Positions 1 through 9,802 of a stretch of 34,932 nt of DNA are shown here, one piece after another. Each line of letters opens with the position of its first letter. The stretch's first letter is position 1. This DNA comes from Chara braunii (Eukaryota > Streptophyta > Charophyceae > Charales > Characeae): NCBI GenBank assembly GCA_003427395.1, contig BFEA01000008.1, positions 783,634 through 818,565 of the forward strand. Reading direction: 5' to 3'. A model generated the notes under the pieces. It saw only the letters and a list, made by a program, of their open reading frames with translations, did not search any database and was not told the DNA's origin. The position numbers were made by a program, and so were the translations under genes.

Positions 1-1
1 G

Positions 2-26
2 CTCTCTCTCTCTCTCTCTCTCTCTC
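2..26. repeat. (CT)n microsatellite
   Basis: An uninterrupted CT dinucleotide run at the window edge, so its true left end is unknown. A second CT-rich patch follows near 105-120. Confidence 0.95.
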
Positions 27-571
27 GGAAGACGGTGAAGAGCTGCGGAGTGGAAGGAGGAGCAGCGATGGAGGACAGAAGCAAGCAGAAGAAGAAGAAG
101 GATCGTCTCTTTCTCTCTCTGATGTAACCAGATACTGACCTCCGGAAAGGTGGGGCCTCCACCTCATCCTCTACTCTACAACCCTCTGCATTATGCTGCA
201 GCCCAAGCTCGAGGCTGATGTCATCGACATGGAGAGGGCCCAGCACTGAAGTCCACTGCGGCTGCGCTCAGCTCGTCGACTACTCTACCTCCAACTGTGT
301 GTCTCTGGAGCAGCGCTGCTGAGCAGCGTGAAGAATGTCACCTCCAACTCTCGGTCTACAAATGAGGTTGGCCCAGCTATATATACTTCTCAGTAACTGC
401 TGGGCCTAATGCTTCATTCCCAAGGAAGTGAGCATCCGACATGAGGCAGGAGACTGGTGCCCAGACTGAGATCAAAAGTCTGGTGCCGAAACTGAAAATT
501 TGGCAGAATGGGAAGATGGCGCCCAAACTGGAATTTGGCAAGGGGTGTCTATGACAAAAAAGTTCGGCTGC
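27..571. other. No gene recognised
   Basis: Mixed-composition sequence. Open frames are short and none resembles a known family. I see no RNA gene or mobile-element end. Confidence 0.5.
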
Positions 572-635
572 AGTATGGCGCCCTTGGCAAAGTTGGCAAC
601 GGTAGTATGACGCACTTGGCAAAGTTGTCAACTGC
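572..635. repeat. 32-bp tandem duplication
   Basis: Two adjacent 32-bp units share the core TTGGCAAAGTTG, starting at 572 and 604, with a few substitutions. A decayed third start (GCAATGTGGTGCC) follows. Confidence 0.7.
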
Positions 636-995
636 AATGTGGTGCCTAGAACTGATCCTGGCCTAACTGACGGCCACTGGGCCTGCATCGGCCCTCATGG
701 GCAGTCGGATACATGTGGGCTAGAGGGAAGGGACTGACTCTAGCTAATAGGAGACTGCTAAGGCTCCAAAAGGAGAACTAATGACCCCTAACGTGTGACG
801 AGCAAGAAAAATGTCATGTCCTTCTTCTGCAAGCTTCAATCCCCCCCCAAAAAAATTGTTTCTGGAAGGTTCTCCAAACCTCGGGTCTAGCGGGTATTTT
901 TTGAGGGGTTTAGTCCTCGTATTTTTTAATCCATGTATACCCCTCTGTTTTTTCTTTTTCGAGGTCCAAGGGGCTCCTTTTCTTTTTTCCATACT

Positions 996-1200
996 GAACC
1001 ACCAATACTTGGCCCAGCTATCGAAGCCGAGCCTCCCAGCCCCCTGTGCGCCAAGTCCTGTCGAACCGCCGTCGGTCTTTTTTGTTTTGTTTTTGGCTGT
1101 GGCCTCCAGCCAATGCGGTCTGGTAGGCCGAAGCCCGAATGCCGCGGCGTGTAAGCGGGGAAGCGCCGCAGCCGATAGCTGGGCCAAGTACTGGTGGTTT
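996..1200. mobile_element. MITE-like foldback element
   Basis: The segment 996-1023 is the reverse complement of 1173-1200, with 26 of 28 positions matching by eye. About 150 bp of GC-rich spacer separates the arms. The arms include TACTTGGCCCAGCTATCG and its complement. The length and terminal inverted repeats fit a small non-autonomous DNA transposon. No convincing target-site duplication is visible just outside the arms, so it could instead be a simple inverted duplication. No protein is encoded. Confidence 0.55.
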
Positions 1201-1209
1201 AAGCCTGCA

Positions 1210-1237
1210 TGTGTGTGTGTGTGTGTGTGTGTGTGTT
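1210..1237. repeat. (TG)n microsatellite
   Basis: An uninterrupted TG run of about 28 bases, lying just outside the right arm of the foldback element. Confidence 0.95.
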
Positions 1238-1388
1238 ATAGATTTTCCCCACAACAGCCCCAATTTCGCCCAGATGAATAGATTCAGAATCAAAGCAATC
1301 TTTGTCCTATTGCAGACAACGAGAGCATTTGAGATGAGACAGTCAACATAATAAAGCAATTTTATAATTAGAGAGTTTATTGATTGTC

Positions 1389-1572
1389 CTTAGGGTACGC
1401 CTTCCGTTTGTTCTTGCAGCTCCCCTTTTACTGTGCCTCTTACGTGCAAGGCTGCCATTTTGATTGTGGTTGAGCGGCAGCTTAGGGTACGCCTTCCGTT
1501 TGTTCTTGCAGCTCCCCTTTTACTGTGCCTCTTACATGCAAGGCTGCCATGTTGATTGTGGTTGAGCGGCAG
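1389..1572. repeat. 92-bp two-copy tandem duplication
   Basis: Copies at 1389-1480 and 1481-1572 both begin CTTAGGGTACGCC and end GAGCGGCAG. Only two substitutions separate them: ACGTG versus ACATG, and CCATTTTG versus CCATGTTG. The first is a CpG transition. The near identity shows a recent event. Confidence 0.95.
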
Positions 1573-1859
1573 CTGCCAACATCCCCGAGTGCCGTGGCCC
1601 ACTTGCACGTTATTTCAGGAGGCAGAGTAAAAGGGAAGGTATGTTCCTGTGCATTTCTCTTCAGGCCTTCATACTCCTGTAGATTTCACTTCAGATCTTC
1701 AGCCTTCGTCTTCATACCTCCGTTCATTTCATTTCTGATCTTCATATCATCTGTTCTCTTAACGATGCTCATTCGTATGTATTTGTCAGTAGTACAAATG
1801 GAGTGGATGGGAACACGTTGGGTTGAGGAGCAGTTAACGCCTATGGCAAGCGGCCACCC

Positions 1860-2277
1860 CTACAGACCGGACAGGACTGGTTCGGGTGTGGATTTGTGGA
1901 AGCACCGCATCCAATTCTCGCAGTCACAGTTGCTGCATTGAATGGTGCGGCGCAGACAGATGTCACAGGCTACGTGGCTCCTACATGCTAGGGAACACAG
2001 AGGCATGTCGACCGCAATTATAGAGGCATTGCCATTCCAGCCCCTGTCTACAAATTGGACATGACATGTCAGGGTGCCATACATGAGTACAGTACTGACT
2101 GTCGTCGTACATATGGAAGCAAAAACTTGCATGGACTATCACATCATAATCCTCACGGTACAAGGCATGTGCAATCAGACTCGCTTTCTTTCCACTTCGC
2201 ACACATGCAAACAGATGGAGACTCACACTGGCGCAGGGCGCCCACTCAAAGCTTAGAGATATGGAAATCAAGAACAC
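1860..2277 (-). other. Cysteine-rich open frames, unrecognised
   Basis: On the minus strand two overlapping frames carry clustered Cys and His. One contains CPICRQGLEW. The other contains CDICLRRTIQCSNCDCENW. The C-x2-C spacing resembles zinc-binding modules such as RING fingers. The two parts lie in different frames, neither has a full canonical ligand pattern, and no splice sites clearly join them. This may be a decayed gene or transposon fragment, or chance. I do not assign a function. Confidence 0.2.
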
Positions 2278-4019
2278 AGTTCAGATGCAAGTTCTCTTCA
2301 ACAGGCTATGGTGCATCAGCGCCTGAACATCCCAACCTTCGTCGCTGTGTCCAACCCCACTGTTCACACACGCTCACTCTGGATCACCCTGAATACCACC
2401 ACGCACATACGCTATGTCTAACTTCCTCCTACAGCGGTTATGGCCGCACTACCACTACTGACTATGGCTACGATCTCCCTTCAGCCCACTTCGTCTTCGG
2501 GCAACCTGCAGACCACCTTCGCACAAGACGCTGTAGCAGCGCTTCCACATGGCTTACGCAGCGAATGAATGTATGGCTGAGCGCTGCCTCTTGATTTATA
2601 CTTCTGGAACTCGTTGGTCTGCCCCTTTCCATCGGCCCATGGTGCACACAGTCCCTCTTGGTACTTGCTGGACTGGACTGGGACTGACTGGACCGGTACC
2701 GCTGACTGCATGGGTTTGCACTGCCAACTCGATGCAGTTGCACTGCCGACATAACGCAGTTGGGCTCACCACTTGCCCACTTGCCTCTGTCTAAAGGTGA
2801 GACAAACTTTGAAAGGCTGCTTCCGGAATTTCCGGAAGTCCTTGGGCTTGGCCTTTCGGGTACTGTAGCAGTTACAACCTTGACCTTTCAGAATGCCTAT
2901 AGCTACGAACTCTACAAAAGCTGTGACCCCTACTCGATAGACCTACAGATCGAATCCCTACATCTACACAGTCCTGTGACAGACAAACAGCAACTAACGA
3001 AACACAGGTCACGGGTTCAAACACTCGGGGGTCAACTCAATACTGTACATGGGTAAGGTAGGGTCTGGGGATCAAACCCTGGAATCTGCATTTGCCTTTG
3101 CAAAGGTGAAAACCGTTTCACATGCAAACCACATGCTAGTTGAATCTCCGGCTGCTCATCACAAAGCGGCATGGAACATCTTTTGTGGGCTTCCTCAGTA
3201 TTTATTCCTTTTCTATGGGCCGACGGCGACAGGGATTGGTCCGCAACAACTTGCCCTGGTGGTGATAAACTATGAGCACATCGCTCTCCCGGTGCTTCAT
3301 ATAGAAGTCGATTTTCCTCCTCGGACTGCTGTGTCTGTTGTTCGCCTGGCAAGAAAGAGGCAGATCCGTCAGCGGTTGCCGTAGGTGTATGGCCAACACT
3401 GCATGTGGGACATGCTAGGAGTGGATGTGGAGGGTGATGGCACCGGGGATAGTCCACACACTAAAGACACATACTTTCTATGACAGCTTCCTCGAAGCAT
3501 TGACGACACATGGCATGTTGCTGACATGTCATTAGTATGGAAGGCTGACATGCACAGTTATTTAAGCATGGCAGATCAAGGCCACAACGTCATGCTGGGC
3601 AAGTAATCAGGGGGTGAGGGGGATGAGCACAGGACAGGGGCATCGTGCAAGTTAATGATGCGATGAACCAAGCCAAGTAGAAAATACATTGTGTAATTGC
3701 GCAATTCATTACGGGAACTGTGCCTGATTGTCCTGAATTTTTGCTCCTAACTCCTTATGATGCTATTGTAGTACATTCACTTTTCTAGCGGTGTAACTGT
3801 GGACCCCGTAGCTTTTCACAGCCCACAATCACATCATCATAATGCTCAACTGTGGATGTTGGGTGCTTACCCTTCCATCCCCGTCCTCACATCAAGGTAG
3901 CTTCTGGGGCAAGTGGAGGATCATGGTCAACATATTACACTTCTCGGGAACATGTGTCCCTTGTCTACCGTGTTTAAACCCATCTTGAGAATGAAACGCT
4001 GTTATTTCCACGATGATGG
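2278..4019. other. No gene recognised
   Basis: Open frames here are short and low in similarity to anything I know. A GGACT-rich patch lies near 2668-2700. No mobile-element boundary or RNA gene is visible. Confidence 0.5.
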
Positions 4020-4221
4020 GAACACTGCCAATATGTGGATCGTGGGGTGGCTCTCTCTGTGTGGAGTCAGGAAGATCCTCCAGCGATGGCTTTTGTATTA
4101 CAAGGACATTCTGTGAATGTGAACACTGCCAGTGTGTGGATCATCGGGTGGCTCTCTCTATGTGGAGTCAGGAAGATCCTCCTGTGATGGCTTTTGTATT
4201 ACAAGGACATTCTGTGAATGT
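4020..4221. repeat. 101-bp two-copy tandem duplication
   Basis: Copies at 4020-4120 and 4121-4221 both start GAACACTGCCA and end TTCTGTGAATGT, with only a few substitutions. They share GTGGAGTCAGGAAGATCCTC. The junction is seamless. Confidence 0.95.
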
Positions 4222-4935
4222 GAATGTAGGACCAGTGAAGACAAGATCACAATGATGGACTGATTACGCAATAGTCCTTGTTGGTAGGTGGTTCCAAATG
4301 GAAAAGAATGTCAAGTTGACAATGTTAGGGGGCTGTACTTCACATCATATCCAGGTATCCAAACGTTTAGTTTCTTGTTTTCTGAAGTTGTATGTTCTGT
4401 CTTGTTTGCTAAATTGTTTTGGACACTGCCTCCTGTTTCTCATCTTTTACGTTGCTTGTTCTATTCTTCAGGGCTATAAGTCGATTCATGAGCCATCTTG
4501 TGTTTATGCGTGACACACCTTACAGTGCTCAATGTATTTACACATATCCTCTGGCTTTGGGTGCAGTTTGTCAATCGAGCTCCACACTTGCCTTTGCAGC
4601 TTCGTGCAAGAAGGTTAGTACACTCATTTCTTTATTACTTTTTGTTCTTTGCTTTTTAATTTTGCTAAAGCTGTGTAGAAGAAACTGATGCTCAAACCGG
4701 AATCATTGGCAGTTTCTCGCGTCTTATCCATGCTGAACTGTACTGCAGTTCAGTTTCCATGCGAATAGCGCTTCTCCATGTGATCGGATCACCTGTTTCT
4801 CCGGGTCCTTGCCGCTTTCTAGATAACAGTTTAGATTTGAAGGCAGCCAACCATCACTTGTGCATCTTGTTGTTCATATTCCCTCATGCTCTTTTTAGTT
4901 ATGGATGAGTTGATAATATCGCCTTCCTATCAGAT
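4222..4935. other. No gene recognised; short inverted repeat at 4733-4753
   Basis: T-rich sequence with no recognisable coding content. CTGAACTG at 4733 and CAGTTCAG at 4746 form a perfect 8-bp inverted repeat with a 5-nt loop. The function is unknown and it may be chance. Confidence 0.5.
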
Positions 4936-5436
4936 ACCTACCCAATCTCGCGATCAGTCTGACAAGGCGACCCACTGGCTCCCCCCATATTCCTCTTCAT
5001 CATGGAGACCATAGCCTCATTCCTCCGTAAAGATGCGTCCATGGACCGCCTCACGGAACGGAACTTAAACCCACTACACGATTTCGCCTTACCCACAACA
5101 CTCATGTTCGCTGACGACCTCACGGTCCTCATCCGAGCCAACAACAGCTCCTTTCAAGCTCTCGTAAGGGCTATGGAAGCCTTCAGATTAGCCTCAGAGA
5201 TGAGGGTCAACTGGAACAAAACAGAAGGATGGTGGCTTGCTGACGGCTCCCCTCCCCAACCAATAAACACCGACACACCCATGAGATGGACCTCGGGAGA
5301 GCAAGCATTAAGGTTCCTGGGCATCATAATCAACAAGGAAGGGGTTTGGCCAGGCATGGGGCAGAACTTAATCGCTAGGGCAATCACCCGCTTGGCCCAA
5401 TGCAAAAACGCTCAGGCTTCCCTAATCGGACGGGCG
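4936..5436 (+). pseudogene. LINE 1: L1-like reverse transcriptase fragment
   Basis: This is part of a non-LTR retrotransposon pol, the enzyme that copies element RNA into DNA at the target site. The frame runs through the RT core: a QGDPLAP box at 4963, an active-site FADDLTVLI at 5107-5133 with both catalytic Asp present, then NWNKTEGWWLAD and LGIIINKEG. A TGA at 4960-4962 replaces the Arg normally found in the RQGDP box, most simply as CGA to TGA. The copy lacks the 5' endonuclease and amino-terminal RT. It also stops on its 3' side at LIGRALL, before the zinc-finger region. It is closely related to LINE 2 and LINE 3. It cannot encode an active enzyme. Confidence 0.9.
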
Positions 5437-5473
5437 CTACTGATTAGTTTCGATGTGTTTTATTTTTGTTGGT

Positions 5474-5506
5474 CCTAATCGGACGGGCAATCACCCGCTT
5501 GGCCCT
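5474..5506. repeat. Shuffled filler DNA at LINE 1/LINE 2 junction
   Basis: This filler joins two pieces copied from LINE 1. Bases 5474-5488 repeat 5421-5435 (CCTAATCGGACGGGC). Bases 5485-5505 repeat 5378-5398 (GGGCAATCACCCG and onward). The pieces overlap at GGGC, a 4-nt microhomology. LINE 2 begins on the other strand immediately after. Confidence 0.85.
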
Positions 5507-8156
5507 GTTGCAGGTCCTTGGACTTTGTTTCTGTCCCCTTCTATGACCCGGATTCTTCTGAGGTTGGCTAAAATGAAGTTCCCTTCTGCCCTTGGTTCTT
5601 TGCTGATGAAACTAGCTGGGTTTCTTGGTTCCTGTAGGGGATGGATGGAACAAAGTATCTAGTTCTTATTCTGTAGACTTTGTGGGTTGTATTTGTTCTC
5701 TGTTTGCCAATCTCCCCACATCCACTTTTGATTAGTCTTCAATAATTGGCGCCATTCTAGAGGTATGCTTTCGATGATGCGAGTGATGTTGGCCTGCAAA
5801 TTGTGACCCCCTTTTAGTAAGTTCCACAAATCCTTTGCTGTCTTCCAGTTGTTTGTTTGTTCGTTCCAGAGATGTTGCACTTGCCATACGCCTTTCTCTA
5901 TCCAATGTCCCCATGTGATGTCTGTTTTGCTTTAGAGAGAAGTTGAGGCTATTTTGTCTTTGATCCATGGATTGCCGAAAAGGTGCTGTCGGAGAACTTC
6001 GTCTCTTTTCTTTGGGCCGATTTTATTCTGTGGGAAGATCTTTCTCCATATGCGGATGAGTTGTTCCCAGAATGATTGTGTTTCCTTTCTCTATTTCCTC
6101 GTGTGTGTTGGGAGGGGGGTTGTTGTTGTTATTTTCTCTTGGCAAGGGCCTCGACTTTTACAGATCCAAAAAAGGCAAGACATGTTGGGGGGGGATTTAT
6201 AAGGTGTCAAGTCCTTGATGTGACTTAGGGCTAGTGGTACCCATTGTAGGTTATTTTGCAAGGTGAGTCTGATTATCCATTTAGTCTGGAGGGCATCAAT
6301 TTGTCGAGTCGGGTTTATAATTCCTAGCCCTCCTCTGTCTTTGGATTGCGTGACGATTTGCCATGAGACCTTGTGAATGAAATGTTGTCTATCCGGGTTG
6401 CCTGTCCATAGGTAGGCCGTTGCCCAGTGACAGATTTGTTTTTGGAAGTCAAAGGTGGGGAACCATATCGATGGAGAGTACATCATTGATAAGATTGAGC
6501 TATTCAGGGCTAAGGCTCTTCCGAGAAGTGAGGTGTGAACTCCTTGCCAAATGTGCATTTTGTTGATCAGTGACGACATTAGGGATGCGGCCGACGAGGG
6601 GTGACACCCTTTTGTGCAGAGGTTTATGCCTAGGAAGCGGATTGGTGTGGTTGGGTCTGTCCATTGTAACCCTTCTGGGGATAATTCTATGGGAGGGGGT
6701 GAGTCCGCTAGCCACCAACCAACAGTCTTTGTCTGATTCACTTTCATTTTTTATGCTAATTGAAAGGCTTGCATAGCTCTTGTGACGGCTTGGAATGAGG
6801 AATGTGATGCTCTTATAAGGACCGTGAGGTCATTTCCAAAGAGTAGGGTAGATGGAAGGTGGAGTGTGTGGCCTCTATCGTCCTTGATACTATCTAATCT
6901 TTCTATGGATTTGTCCTTTTTGAGGAAGGTCGCTATTGCCTCCATAACAAAGAGGAAAATGAGGGCTGCAAGTGGGTCTCCCTGTCTTATCGATCTTGTC
7001 ATTTTGTATGGGTTGGAGAGGAAGCCGTTTACCTGGACTATGCCCTGTGCATCTTTAGAGGATTCTAACCCATTTACGGAAGTTCGGGCCTACTCCCATT
7101 TCTCCATGCAGGTCTGGAGGACGTCCCAATTGACTTGGTCGTAGGCTTTCTCAAAGTCAAAGAAGAGTATTGCTGCCGTTATTCGTTTCTGAGTGATTAG
7201 CCTTGTGGACTCACAGAGGGTCATAACGTTGTCTAGTATGAGCCTGCCTGGAATGAATCCCGTTTGGTCTAGATGGAGCAGTTACCGGTGATGTGGTTGA
7301 TTTTTGTGGCTAGGAGTTTGGCCAAGATGTTAAAGGAGACGTTGAGAAGGATATGGGTCTGTATTTTTTTTTGTTCTTTTTGCCTCCTTTCTTGTAGAGT
7401 AAGGTCACAACTCCGGTGCGCAAGTTTGGCCCCAAGGATTCCTGTTCCCATGCCTTATTAAGGAAGCGTAGGTAGAGGGGGCCGAGAGAGGGCCAGCTTG
7501 CGGCCCAAAATTCTTTTGAGAGGCCATCCTTGCTTGGTGCTTTGTTGGGTTTTAGGTCCTTGAGGGCTACGTGGAGTTCTTAGAATGTGACTGGTTCCTC
7601 TAGTTTGTTGGCAGCTTCTGCCGGTAGGCTATGATCCAAGTGAGTCAGGAATTTCGCTCTGGCCCTTGTCACTTCATTGTTGTTTTTTGTAGTCGTTTTG
7701 CTAGTGTAGAGTTCTTTGTAGAAATTGGTAACTATGTTGATCAATTGTGTGGTTTCTGTAGTGGGGTTATCGTATTCGTCTAGGAGGCTTTCTATCTTGG
7801 AATTTCTGGAATTGACTTCAATTTTCTGAAAGAAGAATTTGGACATTTTCTTGTTTAATTCCCAGTCCCTCTCTCTTGCTCTTAATTGAAGACATCTTCT
7901 TTAGATTTCGAGTAGAGTTCGGAGAAGAAAGCCGATTTGGGGTTTTGCTGTAGAGTTCTGCTATGTCTTTTGTGTCCTTTAGTGCTTCCTCTCTTTCCTT
8001 TCTCTTTGCTGCCAGTTTTCTTGATGTTTGGGCTACCTTTGAACTTATTTCCTTGAGGAGCTTTGGGAATTTGGTATAGATATCTTCATTGGGGTGCTGG
8101 TTGATTCTATTTGCAAGGATTGTGGTAAGTTCATTCTGGAAGGCTTGGGAGGTGTG
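5507..8156 (-). pseudogene. LINE 2: L1-like pol, frameshifted
   Basis: A minus-strand non-LTR pol, read from 8156 down to 5507. In order it shows the charged linker before RT (near 8150-7600), a YRPIS box near 7350, QTGFIPGRLILDNVM near 7260-7220, FFDFEKAYDQVNW near 7165-7130, SIRQGDPLAALIFLF near 6990, the active-site position at 6840-6829, GWWLAD near 6715, and the downstream region with WATAYLWTGNPDRQHFIHK near 6425. The active site reads FGND instead of FADD, so a catalytic Asp is lost. At least three frame breaks are visible, at YRPIS, after MEKW near 7105 and near 6750. No endonuclease is present; the 5' side ends at an LTR. The 3' side is also truncated, before the zinc finger. Confidence 0.9.
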
Positions 8157-8407
8157 TGGAATGAACCCTGTTTGGCAGATCCTCATAAGTTGTCAAACCT
8201 CAGTAGTCTCATTATTTGCATGAAAGTCTCGAAATCGTGAAGTGAGATCTCACACAGTACCATCACAAGAAGAGAGTGGAGGGGGAACAAACAAAGGAGA
8301 AGAAGAAAGATCACACAATAATCCCTTAGATCCCTCTTTGTCGCCGGGCTTCTTCCCTCTCCACATCAACAATGATAATAAGTATATATTCCTGATCACA
8401 CACAGTA

Positions 8408-8421
8408 GTGCCACGTGGCAC
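8408..8421. promoter_or_regulatory. Palindromic G-box in LTR copy A
   Basis: GTGCCACGTGGCAC is a perfect 14-bp palindrome centred on CACGTG, the G-box core bound by plant bZIP and bHLH factors. In LTR copy B the corresponding site reads GTGGCACGGGGCAC and is destroyed. Regulatory use is an inference. Confidence 0.4.
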
Positions 8422-8617
8422 TTTAACTCGTGAAGACCATGAAGACAGCAGATTCGAGTGTCGACGTCAACCTCATGTAAGTACCCGATCTCCTTCATCC
8501 ACAGATCGCGATCTTCCTCCTTCACACAACCAGTCACCTCATGTAGTCAGCGTAGACAGTGCCACGTTAGCAATCGTGATAGGTGGCATATGCCACATCA
8601 ACATGAAACCAGAGGCA

Positions 8618-8717
8618 GCGCCACATCAATGTAGACCAGATGTAGCGCCACATCAACATGCAATGTAGACCAGAGGTAGCGCTACATCAGCATGCAATGT
8701 AGACCAGAGGTAGCGCT
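8618..8717. repeat. 34-bp tandem array in LTR copy A
   Basis: Units start at 8618, 8645 and 8679, with a stub at 8713. The first unit lost 7 bp. Each unit has GCGCCACATCA, then GTAGACCAGA. The same array is longer in copy B at 23936. Confidence 0.9.
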
Positions 8718-8842
8718 GTCGAGTGCATCGGCCCGACATCGCACAAGGCAGTGCGGGACCCTCCCGGCCGCGTCACGCAGGAGTTGGTCTTTAATCCTCG
8801 TCGTGATAGCATAATGGAGCTCTCGCAAGCCGCTCCGGCCAA

Positions 8843-8962
8843 GTGCGCCAGCCATACCTCTCACGAGCCCCTACGACAAGATAGGGCCTACGCGAGGCAC
8901 GACTTACCTCCACCTTGCGGGAGTTGTCACCTCCCTTTGGTAGGCGTATCCCCACCGAGCTA
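8843..8962. repeat. Dispersed repeat, family shared with 29571-29685
   Basis: The segment shares GTGCGCC, TACCTCTCA, GCGAGGCAC, ACTTACCT, GTATCC and ACCGAGCTA, in the same order and spacing, with 29571-29685. Part of it recurs at 9350-9415. The family is unidentified; it is probably a transposon end or LTR. Confidence 0.7.
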
Positions 8963-9167
8963 ACAGTCCACAATACGAAAGCTAATCAGTTGCAATCGCA
9001 GAGGTGGACTAGCCGAGGGCGTTTCTCGTTCGCTGTAGCATAGGGGTTACGCGCGGTATCACGCCTCTATCGGACCCGCACGCGAACCGACATTTTGGGG
9101 GGCTAAGGTCCCAAGCGCGACTTGTCGCTGGTCGACTAGGATGCACCCGACACGCCACGCGCCCACA

Positions 9168-9177
9168 CTATATAAAA
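9168..9177. promoter_or_regulatory. TATA-like motif, copy 1
   Basis: CTATATAAAA followed by an A-rich stretch and a CA tract. The same motif lies at 9620-9629 in the second 452-bp copy. It is a candidate core promoter of the repeat; no transcript is shown. Confidence 0.3.
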
Positions 9178-9619
9178 ACCATAAAAATAAAACACCCACA
9201 CCCACACACGTACATATACATATACAGAACGACACTGAACAACACGACAACACTCCTAGTCCCTTAGGAGCCATCCCATAACTCTTCGACGTGAAAATCG
9301 GATAGGCGACGTGCGCGAGTCTTGGTATAAAACCGCGCGGACGCAGGGGCACGACTTACCTCCACCTTGCGGGAGTTGTCACCTTCCTTTGGTGGGCGTA
9401 TCCCTGCCGAGCTAACAGTCCACAATACGAAAGTTAATCAGTTGCAATCGCAGAGGTGGACCAGCCGAGGGCGTTTCTTGTTCGCTGTAGCATAGGGGGT
9501 ACGCACGGTATCACGCCTCTATCGGACCCGCACACGAACCGACATTTGGGGGGGCTAAGGTCCCAAGCGCGACTCGTCGCCGGTCGACTAGGACGCACCC
9601 GACACGCCACACACACACA

Positions 9620-9629
9620 CTATATAAAA
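9620..9629. promoter_or_regulatory. TATA-like motif, copy 2
   Basis: CTATATAAAA in the second 452-bp unit. Here it is preceded by a longer CA run (ACACACACAC) than in copy 1. Confidence 0.3.
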
Positions 9630-9802
9630 ACCATAAAAATAAAACACCCACACCCACACACACGTACATATACATATACAGAATGACACTGAACAACACG
9701 ACAACACTCCTAGTCCCTTAGTAGCCATCCCATAACTCTTCAACGCGGAAATCGGATAGGCGATGTGCGCGAGTCTTGGTATAAAACCGCGCGGACGCAG
9801 GG

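Larger units (their letters stand above)
8157..8717 (-). mobile_element. LTR copy A (truncated)
   Basis: This segment aligns base for base, with scattered changes, to the LTR beside a primer site at 23443 onward. Copy A begins TGGAATGAACCC, and copy B begins TGAAATGAACCC. Read on the minus strand this is the LTR 3' end, finishing in CA. The similarity stops at about 8717 inside a 34-bp tandem array, where an unrelated repeat begins. No primer site or internal region adjoins it, so it is a solo or broken LTR. Confidence 0.75.
8898..9802. repeat. 452-bp two-copy tandem duplication
   Basis: Copies at 8898-9349 and about 9350-9802 both begin GCACGACTTACCTCCACC and end GCGGACGCAGGG. Each contains a TATA-like motif, a CA-rich tract, a run of G near TTGGGG, and TTGGTATAAAACCGCG near the end. 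Differences are few and include several C/T and G/A changes at CpG. It could be a young satellite seed, two tandem LTR pieces or a local duplication. Confidence 0.9.

Noticed and set aside
811-1281. Open frame of 156 codons on the plus strand
   Set aside because: It runs through the foldback element and the TG repeat and has low-complexity composition.
2055-2594. 179-codon open frame on the plus strand
   Set aside because: His- and Thr-rich composition without any family resemblance. It overlaps the Cys-rich minus frames, and I see no coding signal.
3005-3035. GGGTTCAAAC looks like a tRNA T-arm or SINE B box
   Set aside because: No matching A box, acceptor stem or cloverleaf could be found nearby.
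8165-8186. QTGFIP at 8186-8165 as a second LINE motif
   Set aside because: The bases belong to the LTR copy A start, which matches 23443 onward. The resemblance to the LINE motif near 7250 is probably chance.
8897-8915. ACTTACCT resembles the 5' end of U1 snRNA (also near 9355 and 29627)
   Set aside because: The rest of the sequence does not match U1, and no snRNA promoter is seen. It belongs to a dispersed repeat.
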